Assembly (NCBI GenBank): GCA_024762485.1
Contig: JANTHH010000162.1
Location: 1-6,201, forward strand
DNA: 6,201 bases
Reading direction: 5' to 3'
From: Chromatiales bacterium
GTDB taxonomy: Bacteria; Pseudomonadota; Gammaproteobacteria; Chromatiales; Chromatiaceae
Shown: positions 1 to 4,863 of the stretch, piece by piece
How positions within the stretch are numbered: the first letter of the stretch is position 1
How the letters are laid out: each line of letters starts with the position of its first letter
Translations under genes and position numbers: made by a program
The notes under the pieces: model-generated
What the model saw: the letters and a program-made list of their open reading frames with translations, nothing else
Told to the model about the DNA's origin: nothing
Databases searched by the model: none

Positions 1-1082
1 CTGAGCCGCGCCATCTGCACGTCGTTGCTGTCGAACACGTCCGAGAGGAACAGGGTGGCAATCATCGGTCCCGCCAGCATCAGAAGACCGATAGCCGCCG
101 GGGTGCCGAGCAGCAGCACACTACGCAGACCCCAGTCCATGGTGCGGCGAAACTTCCCGGGCGAGGACTCGGCCGCATGGCGCGACAGGTTGGGCAGGAT
201 CACGGTCCCCAGGGCGACGCCGAGCAGGCCGAGGGGGAACTCCATGAGGCGGTCGGAGTAATAAAGCCAGGAGATGCTGCCGGAGATCAGAAACGAGGCC
301 AGCACGGTGTCCAGCAGCAAATTCAACTGGGTCACCGAGACGCCGAACAGCGCCGGCAGCATCAGCCGCATCACCCGCCGCACCCCCTCGTCCTTCGGTG
401 CCGGCCGGAAGCGGGGCAGCAGTTTCAGCCGATGGAGGAAGGGCAGCTGGAACACAAACTGGGTGACGCCGGCAATCAGCACCCCCCAGGCCAGCGCCAT
501 CACCGGCGTATCGAGCCGGGGTGACAGCCACAGGGCACAGGCGATCAGCGACAGGTTGAGCAACACCGGTGTGAAGGCCGGCACCGCGAAGCGGCCATGG
601 GCATTGAGCACGCCACCTGCGAAGGCGGTCAGCGAGATGAAAAAGAGATAGGGGAAGGTCAGTCGCAGCATGTCCGCCGCCAGCGTCAGCTGTCCCTGTT
701 CACCGTCGATCACCCAGCCGAAGGCGAACATCGACACCACCAGGGGGGCGGCCACCACACCGATCAGCGACACCGTGAGCAGCACCAGTCCCAGGGTCCC
801 GGCAATGTGATCGACGAAATCCTTCAGCTCATCGTAGCTGCGCTGGGTCTTGTACTCGGTGAGTACCGGCACAAAGGCGGTGGCGAAGGCCCCTTCAGCG
901 AACAGACGACGCAGAAAGTTCGGGATCTTGAAGGCGACGAAGAAGGCATCGGTCACCGCGTCGGCACCGAACAGTCGTGCCAGCACCAGGTCGCGTATGA
1001 ATCCCAGGACCCTCGACAGCAGGGTATGCACCCCCACCGTGGACAGCGATTTGAATAAGGATGGCAGGGCCCTGTGCTCCAC
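1..1082 (-). CDS. murJ: Lipid II flippase MurJ (MviN), N-terminal part, cut by window edge
   Basis: MurJ is an inner-membrane MOP-superfamily transporter that flips lipid II to the periplasmic face for peptidoglycan synthesis. About 360 codons are present, against about 510 in the family, so the last transmembrane helices lie outside the window. The N-terminus reads SLFKSLSTVG, then SRVLGFIRD, TDAFFVAFKIPNFLRRLFAEG and further on YYSDRLMEFP, which are the MurJ signatures. Counting from the chosen start, R24, R30, D45, R58 and E63 correspond to E. coli R18, R24, D39, R52 and E57, the charged cavity residues needed for function. Many hydrophobic segments follow. The start is the GTG at 1082, the only normal start codon upstream of the conserved region. 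It adds six residues relative to E. coli and has only a weak ribosome-binding site. The gene diverges from rpsT. Family assignment is secure; the exact start is not. Confidence 0.95.
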   Translation of the reverse strand, partial: MEHRALPSLFKSLSTVGVHTLLSRVLGFIRDLVLARLFGADAVTDAFFVAFKIPNFLRRLFAEGAFATAFVPVLTEYKTQRSYDELKDFVDHIAGTLGLVLLTVSLIGVVAAPLVVSMFAFGWVIDGEQGQLTLAADMLRLTFPYLFFISLTAFAGGVLNAHGRFAVPAFTPVLLNLSLIACALWLSPRLDTPVMALAWGVLIAGVTQFVFQLPFLHRLKLLPRFRPAPKDEGVRRVMRLMLPALFGVSVTQLNLLLDTVLASFLISGSISWLYYSDRLMEFPLGLLGVALGTVILPNLSRHAAESSPGKFRRTMDWGLRSVLLLGTPAAIGLLMLAGPMIATLFLSDVFDSNDVQMARL

Positions 1083-1098
1083 ATCTTGAGGAAGGGGG

Positions 1099-1104
1099 AT
1101 TATA
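1099..1104 (-). promoter_or_regulatory. Possible -10 box for murJ
   Basis: A perfect TATAAT lies on the minus strand here, in the short region between the divergent murJ and rpsT genes. No recognisable -35 hexamer is found 16 to 18 bases upstream, and no TGn extension is present. If used, transcription would start near 1092, leaving a leader of only about 10 bases before the GTG start of murJ. It may be fortuitous. Confidence 0.3.
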
Positions 1105-1142
1105 GGGCCAGCACCTGGCCGCGCCGAGCCTTATCCGCAGGC

Positions 1143-1171
1143 TTGACAGACCCGCCGGGTGTCCGGATAAT
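1143..1171 (+). promoter_or_regulatory. rpsT sigma-70 type promoter
   Basis: TTGACA at 1143-1148 is followed by an exact 17-base spacer and GATAAT at 1166-1171, one mismatch from consensus. The start site would be near 1178, giving a 5' leader of about 36 bases before rpsT. The bases after the -10 box are GC-rich (GCGCG). At E. coli stable-RNA and ribosomal-protein promoters this kind of discriminator is linked to stringent (ppGpp/DksA) control, so growth-rate control is a reasonable inference. Confidence 0.8.
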
Positions 1172-1213
1172 TGCGCGTCTTTCGTTCAACCCGACTTCAA
1201 GCAGGAGGCCCCC

Positions 1214-1474
1214 GTGGCTAACTCTCCCCAAGCACGCAAGCGCGCTCGCCAGGCCGAGAAAAGCCGCAAGCACAACGCCGCACGTCGCAGCATGATGCGC
1301 ACCTACCTGAAGAAGGTGGTCTACGCCATCGACGCCGGTGACAAAGAGGCCGCGACCGAGGCCTACAAGAAGGCCGTCCCGGCACTCGACAGTGCGGCGA
1401 ACAGTGGGCTGATCCACAAGAACAAGGCCGCTCGTCACAAGAGCCGCCTGAACAGCCGGATCAAGGCCCTCTGA
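1214..1474 (+). CDS. rpsT: 30S ribosomal protein S20
   Basis: S20 is a primary 16S rRNA-binding protein of the small subunit. The 86-residue product, very close to the 87 residues of E. coli S20, starts MANSPQARKRARQAEKSRKH, contains the hallmark NAARRSMMRTYLKK segment, and has GLIHKNKAARHKSRL near the C-terminus. It is strongly basic and should be almost all helix. The start is GTG, preceded five bases upstream by a perfect AGGAGG at 1203-1208. E. coli rpsT also uses a non-AUG start (UUG), tied to translational autocontrol by S20, so the GTG here may serve the same purpose (inference). The gene is monocistronic: it has its own promoter at 1143-1171 and a strong terminator 19 bases after the stop. 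Confidence 0.98.
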   Translation: MANSPQARKRARQAEKSRKHNAARRSMMRTYLKKVVYAIDAGDKEAATEAYKKAVPALDSAANSGLIHKNKAARHKSRLNSRIKAL

Positions 1475-1493
1475 GTCTGCCCAGGCTGCTCAC

Positions 1494-1523
1494 AAAAAAC
1501 CGGCCCTGGCGGCCGGTTTTTTT
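1494..1523. terminator. Bidirectional intrinsic terminator after rpsT
   Basis: A six-base-pair GC stem, CCGGCC (1500-1505) with GGCCGG (1511-1516), encloses a five-base loop. Seven Ts follow on the plus strand and six As precede it. It should therefore stop rpsT transcription on the plus strand, and also transcription arriving from proB on the minus strand, where the A-run becomes a U-tract. Confidence 0.92.
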
Positions 1524-1738
1524 ATGCCCGATACATCGCTCTCCGGCCGGAATCGCCCACACTGAAACCTGGCTGTCATCAGGGTAGGAATATTCCTACA
1601 AGCGATTGGGCATTCGGCCAACGCCACCCCGGCGCCGGCATGGCAATATGAACCCGTCGCCAGAAACGGACATCAAGGACGAAACTCATCGCAGGACGCG
1701 AACCATGGACGTGAGCCAACCAAGCCCGGCGACACTAA
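1524..1738. other. Intergenic region without a recognisable gene
   Basis: Between the rpsT terminator and the hairpin at 1739 I find no convincing protein gene. A TTG-started reading frame from 1606 runs straight through the terminator hairpin and into the proB end, has no ribosome-binding site, and resembles no family I know. The stretch does hold a 16-bp palindrome (1584-1599). A weak extended -10-like sequence (TGG then CAATAT, 1641-1649) could start a short transcript ending at the hairpin at 1739-1769. Whether anything is transcribed here cannot be decided from sequence alone. Confidence 0.6.
1584..1599. promoter_or_regulatory. Perfect 16-bp palindrome, candidate operator
   Basis: GTAGGAATATTCCTAC is fully self-complementary (half-site GTAGGAAT, no spacer). 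Its size and symmetry suit a dimeric helix-turn-helix regulator, for example of the LuxR/NarL class, but the regulator is not identified. No gene start follows within 170 bases on the plus strand, so the target is either an unannotated small transcript or nothing. On the minus strand it lies in the 3' region of proB. Confidence 0.45.
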
Positions 1739-1769
1739 CCCCGATGGTATGGATACCATCGGGGTTTTT
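1739..1769 (+). terminator. Plus-oriented intrinsic terminator without an upstream gene
   Basis: A perfect 12-bp stem (CCCCGATGGTAT at 1739-1750 with ATACCATCGGGG at 1753-1764) has a two-base GG spacer, so a few central pairs will open to form the loop. TTTTT and then CTTT follow on the plus strand only. On the minus strand the bases after the stem are TTAG, a poor U-tract. The rpsT terminator lies 215 bases upstream, so this element looks built to end a separate short plus-strand transcript. It may also protect the 3' end of proB mRNA. Confidence 0.75.
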
Positions 1770-1778
1770 CTTTGCACC

Positions 1779-2897
1779 TCAGACCAGTACCAGGTTGTCG
1801 CGGTGAATCAGCTCCTCGTCGTCGATATAGCCGAGGATCGACTCGATGCGGCTTGAGGGCTGCCCGATGATCCGCCGCGCCTCATCGGCACTGTAATTCA
1901 CCAGCCCGCGGGCCACTTCCCTGCCCTCGGCATCGACACAGGCAACCACGTCGCCCCGCGCAAACCGCCCCTCGACCTTCTTCACCCCGACCGCCAGCAG
2001 GCTCTTGCCCGACTCGCGCAACACCCGCACCGCACCATCATCCAGCACCAGGCGCCCGCGCACCTGCAGCTGGCCGGCCAGCCAGCGCTTGCGTGCCGCC
2101 TCGGCCTCCTGGCTGGGTACCAGCAGGGTACCGAGCGGCTCCCCAGCGGCAATACGCCGCAGTGCCTGATCGGCCGCGCCGGAGGCGATCACCGTCGCCG
2201 TGCCGGAACGGGCCGCCAGGCGTGCGGCACGCAGCTTGGTCGCCATGCCTCCACTGCCCAGATCACCGGCACCGCCGGCCATCGCATCCAGACTGAGATC
2301 ATCCACCTTTGCCTGTTCGATCAGTCGGGCATCGGCATGGCTGCGGGGGTCGCGATTGAACAATCCCTCCTGATCGGTCAGCAGCACCAGCAGATCGGCC
2401 TCCAGCAGGTTGGCCACCAGCGCGGCGAGGCTGTCGTTGTCGCCGAAGCGCAATTCCTCGTTGGCGACCACATCGTTCTCGTTCACCACGGGCACCACAC
2501 CAAGATCCAGCAGCGTGCGCAGGGTGCTGCGGGCATTGAGATAACGTGCCCGGTCGGAGAGATCGTCATGGGTCAGCAACACCTGCGCGGTGTGCAGGCC
2601 GTGCCGGGAGAAAGCACTTTCCCAGGCCTCGACCAGCCCCATCTGGCCGATTGCCGCGGCGGCCTGCAGCTGGTGCAGACTGCGCGGACGCTGTCGCCAG
2701 CCCAGCCGCGACATGCCCTCAGCCACGGCCCCGGATGACACCAGGATCAATTCGTGTCCCTGTCCGAGCCAGTCCGCCATCTGCTCGACCCAGCCGCTCA
2801 ATGCATCCCGGTCCAGCCCGCGGCCGTCCGCCGTCAGCATGGCACTGCCGATCTTGACCACCCAGCGCCGGGTGGCGGGTATGCGGTCCCGGCTCAT
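1779..2897 (-). CDS. proB: Glutamate 5-kinase
   Basis: ProB phosphorylates L-glutamate with ATP to gamma-glutamyl phosphate, the first and proline-inhibited step of proline synthesis in the cytoplasm. The 372-residue protein has an amino-acid kinase domain (about 1-260) with VVKIGSAML (13-21), VSSGAVAEG (53-61), VNENDVV (138-144), FGDNDSLAALVA (151-162), LLTDQEGLFNRDPR (172-185) and GSGGMATK, followed by a C-terminal PUA domain (about 275-372) ending in ILGYIDDEELIHRDNLVLV. D112 aligns with E. coli D107, the residue altered in proline-resistant mutants, so feedback inhibition is probably intact. The ATG at 2897 shares its A with the TGA of obgE. A GTG one codon earlier would give a four-base overlap. 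The site has little Shine-Dalgarno sequence of its own, so translation is probably coupled to obgE. No proA lies next to it. Confidence 0.97.
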   Translation of the reverse strand: MSRDRIPATRRWVVKIGSAMLTADGRGLDRDALSGWVEQMADWLGQGHELILVSSGAVAEGMSRLGWRQRPRSLHQLQAAAAIGQMGLVEAWESAFSRHGLHTAQVLLTHDDLSDRARYLNARSTLRTLLDLGVVPVVNENDVVANEELRFGDNDSLAALVANLLEADLLVLLTDQEGLFNRDPRSHADARLIEQAKVDDLSLDAMAGGAGDLGSGGMATKLRAARLAARSGTATVIASGAADQALRRIAAGEPLGTLLVPSQEAEAARKRWLAGQLQVRGRLVLDDGAVRVLRESGKSLLAVGVKKVEGRFARGDVVACVDAEGREVARGLVNYSADEARRIIGQPSSRIESILGYIDDEELIHRDNLVLV

Positions 2898-3961
2898 CAC
2901 GCCAGCGGGTCCCAGGGTTCATCTTCTGCCGTGGTCACCGCCTGCTCTGCACGCATTGCCTCGAGACGGGACATCAGGTCGCCGACCAGCTGCTCGGTAC
3001 CCTCCCCGGTTACCGCCGAAATGCTGTAGACGGGTCCCTGCCAATCGAGGCGCTGCAGCAGGTTGTCGCGGCGTTGTGCAAATTCATCTGCCGGCAGCAG
3101 GTCCTTCTTGTTCAGCACCAGCCAGCGCTCTCGCCCGGCCAGATCGCCACCGAACTTCTCGACCTCGGCCCAGATACGCTGCACCTGCTCGGTCGGATCA
3201 ACCGACTCATCAAGCGGCGCCATGTCCACCAGGTGCAGCAACAGGCGGGTCCGGGACAGATGCTTGAGAAACTGGATGCCCAGCCCGGCACCCTCGGCCG
3301 CGCCCTCGATCACGCCGGGAATATCGGCAATGACGAAACTGCGCCCCTCACCGAGGCTGACAACGCCGAGGTTGGGATGCAGCGTGGTGAAGGGGTAGTC
3401 GGCCACCTTGGGCCGGGCGCTGGAGACCTTGCTGATGAGGCTCGACTTGCCCGCATTGGGCATCCCCAGGAGCCCGACGTCCGCCAGCAGCAAAAGCTCA
3501 AGCTTCAACTCCCGACGTTCACCGGGCGTGCCGCTGGTGCATTGACGGGGCGCGCGGTTGGTGCTGCTTTTGAAATGCACATTGCCCAGGCCATGCTCGC
3601 CTCCCTTGGCCACCAGCAGCTGCTGCCCCTGTTCGAGCACATCGCCGATGATCTCGCCGGTGTCGAGATCGGTCACCCGCGTGCCCAGCGGCACCCGGAC
3701 GTAGAGGCTCTCGCCCTTGTGACCATACTTCTGGCGCCCCATACCATTCTGTCCCCGCTCTGCCCGATAGTGGCGCTGGTAGCGGAAATCGATCAGGGTG
3801 TTGAGGCCTTCTTCACCAACAAGGTAGACGCTGCCACCGTCGCCGCCATCACCACCATCGGGACCACCCCGGGGGATATATTTCTCACGGCGAAAACTGG
3901 CACAGCCATTACCGCCATCGCCGGCCTCGACCTTGATGGTGGCTTCATCGACAAATTTCAT
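2897..3961 (-). CDS. obgE: Ribosome-assembly GTPase Obg (CgtA)
   Basis: Obg binds the 50S subunit and acts in late large-subunit assembly and in growth and stress control. The 354-residue protein has the glycine-rich Obg fold at 1-158 (EAGDGGNGCASFRREKYIPR, then GGPDGGDGGDGGSVYL) and a G domain from about 160. The GTPase motifs are G1 GMPNAGKSS (166-174), the G2 threonines in FTT (191-193), G3 DIPGVIEGA (213-221), G4 NKKD (284-287) and G5 SAV (315-317). After the G domain only a short tail remains, ending in the acidic EDEPWDPLA, whereas E. coli ObgE (390 aa) carries a longer acidic extension. The ATG at 3961 begins the conserved MKFVDEATI; its Shine-Dalgarno match (GGAG, 15 bases away) is distant. 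It follows rpmA, as in many relatives, without the yhbE gene found between them in E. coli. Confidence 0.98.
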   Translation of the reverse strand: MKFVDEATIKVEAGDGGNGCASFRREKYIPRGGPDGGDGGDGGSVYLVGEEGLNTLIDFRYQRHYRAERGQNGMGRQKYGHKGESLYVRVPLGTRVTDLDTGEIIGDVLEQGQQLLVAKGGEHGLGNVHFKSSTNRAPRQCTSGTPGERRELKLELLLLADVGLLGMPNAGKSSLISKVSSARPKVADYPFTTLHPNLGVVSLGEGRSFVIADIPGVIEGAAEGAGLGIQFLKHLSRTRLLLHLVDMAPLDESVDPTEQVQRIWAEVEKFGGDLAGRERWLVLNKKDLLPADEFAQRRDNLLQRLDWQGPVYSISAVTGEGTEQLVGDLMSRLEAMRAEQAVTTAEDEPWDPLA

Positions 3962-3994
3962 AGGACTGCGCCCGGTCTCCGTTTGATCACTGCC

Positions 3995-4018
3995 ATTCTA
4001 GCCATTCGCTGCCACCAC
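3995..4018 (-). promoter_or_regulatory. Possible obgE-proB promoter
   Basis: Between the rpmA terminator and obgE, the minus strand has TAGAAT at 4000-3995, one mismatch from TATAAT. Upstream -35 candidates are weak: TTGGTG with a 15-base spacer, or TTGTTG with an 18-base spacer that overlaps the terminator U-tract. The start site would be near 3988, giving a leader of about 27 bases. It would let obgE and proB be expressed apart from the ribosomal-protein genes. Confidence 0.4.
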
Positions 4019-4022
4019 CAAC

Positions 4023-4051
4023 AAAAAAGGCCCCGTCGGAGACGAGGCCTT
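4023..4051 (-). terminator. Intrinsic terminator after rpmA
   Basis: On the minus strand GGCCTCGTC (4049-4041) pairs with GACGGGGCC (4037-4029) through one T-G wobble, closing a three-base loop, followed by six Ts (4028-4023). Two further A-T pairs can extend the stem. It lies 31 bases after the rpmA stop and 62 before obgE, so it should reduce or end read-through from the strong rplU promoter into obgE-proB. Confidence 0.88.
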
Positions 4052-4081
4052 CTTCGTGGTGCGGGAGCTTCGCGGCGTGGA

Positions 4082-4339
4082 TCAGGCCGGATCCACACTC
4101 ACGAACTTGCGGTTCTTGGGGCCCTTGACCTCGAACCGGACCACGCCGTCTGCCTTGGCAAACAGGGTGTGGTCCTTGCCGCAACCGACATTCACACCGG
4201 CGTGCACCTTGGTGCCGCGCTGGCGGATGATGATGCCGCCTGCATTGATGGACTGCCCACCGTACACCTTCACGCCGAGGCGTTTGGATTCCGAATCGCG
4301 ACCGTTGCGGGAGCTACCGCCTGCTTTTTTATGTGCCAT
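4082..4339 (-). CDS. rpmA: 50S ribosomal protein L27
   Basis: L27 sits at the peptidyl-transferase centre of the large subunit, where its N-terminal tail stabilises tRNA substrates. The product has 85 residues, as in E. coli. It starts MAHKKAGGSSRNGRDSESKR, contains GTKVHAGVNVGCGKDHTLFA, and ends FEVKGPKNRKFVSVDPA. The tail begins directly with the mature AHKK sequence, without the cleaved extension seen in Firmicutes. The start is the ATG at 4339, with AGAGGA eight bases upstream; an upstream ATG at 4384 lies inside rplU and is rejected. The gene follows rplU after 16 bases in one transcription unit and is followed by an intrinsic terminator. Confidence 0.98.
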   Translation of the reverse strand: MAHKKAGGSSRNGRDSESKRLGVKVYGGQSINAGGIIIRQRGTKVHAGVNVGCGKDHTLFAKADGVVRFEVKGPKNRKFVSVDPA

Positions 4340-4355
4340 GGAAGTTGTCCTCTGC

Positions 4356-4670
4356 TCAACCGGCGCTGATGCCGGTGACTTCAATCTCGGTGTACCACTG
4401 ACGGTGGCCCTGGCGCTTCATGTGATGCTTGCGGCGCTTGAACTTGATGATGTCCACCTTCTTGCCGCGGCCGTGGGCCTTGACCGTGGCGGTCACCTTG
4501 CCACCTTCGACGTAGGGCTTGCCGACCGTGAGGTCGTCGCCATCAGCGATCATGAGCACCTTGTCCAGCTCAACGCTGGCGCCTTCGTCGGCACCCAGCT
4601 TTTCAACCTTCAGGATGGACCCCTCGGACACGCGATATTGCTTGCCACCGGTCTGGATAAGGGCGTACAT
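4356..4670 (-). CDS. rplU: 50S ribosomal protein L21
   Basis: L21 binds 23S rRNA during large-subunit assembly. The 104-residue product (103 in E. coli) begins MYALIQTGGKQYRVSEG, has the small beta-barrel core with KVLMIADGDDLTVGKP, and ends with the basic signature KVDIIKFKRRKHHMKRQGHR followed by QWYTEIEVTGISAG. The start is the ATG at 4670, with GGAG about nine bases upstream. The open frame continues upstream to 4961, but that extension crosses the promoter and the antisense of ispB and is not coding. It is the first gene of the rplU-rpmA unit and diverges from ispB, the same arrangement as in E. coli. Confidence 0.98.
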   Translation of the reverse strand: MYALIQTGGKQYRVSEGSILKVEKLGADEGASVELDKVLMIADGDDLTVGKPYVEGGKVTATVKAHGRGKKVDIIKFKRRKHHMKRQGHRQWYTEIEVTGISAG

Positions 4671-4711
4671 GTCTGCACTCTCCGAATAAAACTGTAAATT
4701 TCGACTATCGG

Positions 4712-4726
4712 CCGGCAGGGCGCCGG
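4712..4726 (-). other. Small hairpin in the rplU mRNA leader
   Basis: Within the roughly 64-base leader predicted for rplU, CCGGC and GCCGG form a five-base-pair stem with a five-base loop. It could be a simple structural element or part of ribosomal-protein autocontrol. L21 leader RNAs are known in Firmicutes, but I see no specific match to them. Confidence 0.35.
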
Positions 4727-4740
4727 GATAAAGACGCGGA

Positions 4741-4769
4741 ATTCTAACGGCTGCCCACGGGGAGGTCAA
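4741..4769 (-). promoter_or_regulatory. rplU-rpmA sigma-70 type promoter
   Basis: On the minus strand TTGACC (4769-4764) is followed by a 17-base spacer and TAGAAT (4746-4741), each one mismatch from consensus. The start would be near 4734. The bases after the -10 box (TCCGCGTCTTT) are GC-rich and match those of the rpsT promoter at the same offset, which suggests common growth-rate control. Confidence 0.82.
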
Positions 4770-4790
4770 ATGCAATATCGTCCGTTCGAC

Positions 4791-4819
4791 TTGACACCCC
4801 ACCCGGGCATTCCTAGCAT
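4791..4819 (+). promoter_or_regulatory. ispB sigma-70 type promoter
   Basis: TTGACA (4791-4796), a 17-base spacer and TAGCAT (4814-4819, four of six matches) lie upstream of ispB. The start site would be near 4826, giving a leader of about 38 bases. The -35 box is back to back with the rplU -35 box, 21 bases apart, so the two promoters could influence each other. The -10 box lies inside an inverted repeat. Confidence 0.72.
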
Positions 4820-4825
4820 GCCCGG
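4803..4825. promoter_or_regulatory. Inverted repeat across the ispB -10 box
   Basis: CCGGGCAT (4803-4810) and ATGCCCGG (4818-4825) are exact reverse complements separated by seven bases that include the first half of the -10 hexamer. A protein bound here would block RNA polymerase, so this is a candidate repressor operator. A chance match in GC-rich DNA is possible, and the arms would not both lie in the transcript if the start is near 4826. Confidence 0.4.
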
Positions 4826-4863
4826 TCTTGCAAGCAACCTTGAATAAGAAAGGCACCCCCCGC

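Noticed and set aside
121..1058. Several frames of 79 to 153 codons on both strands in the first kilobase.
   Set aside because: They are shadows of murJ, whose own frame runs off the left edge on the minus strand and carries all MurJ signatures.
1606..1806. A 66-codon plus-strand frame in the rpsT-proB gap.
   Set aside because: It starts with TTG without a ribosome-binding site, reads through the terminator hairpin at 1739-1764 and overlaps the end of proB.
2590..3267. A 225-codon plus-strand frame opposite proB and obgE.
   Set aside because: It is proline-, arginine- and serine-rich without any domain, and antisense to two secure genes.
3074..4369. The longest open frame in the window, 431 codons on the plus strand.
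   Set aside because: It lies antisense to obgE and rpmA, which are certain from their motifs. It resembles no family, and long antisense frames are common in GC-rich genes.
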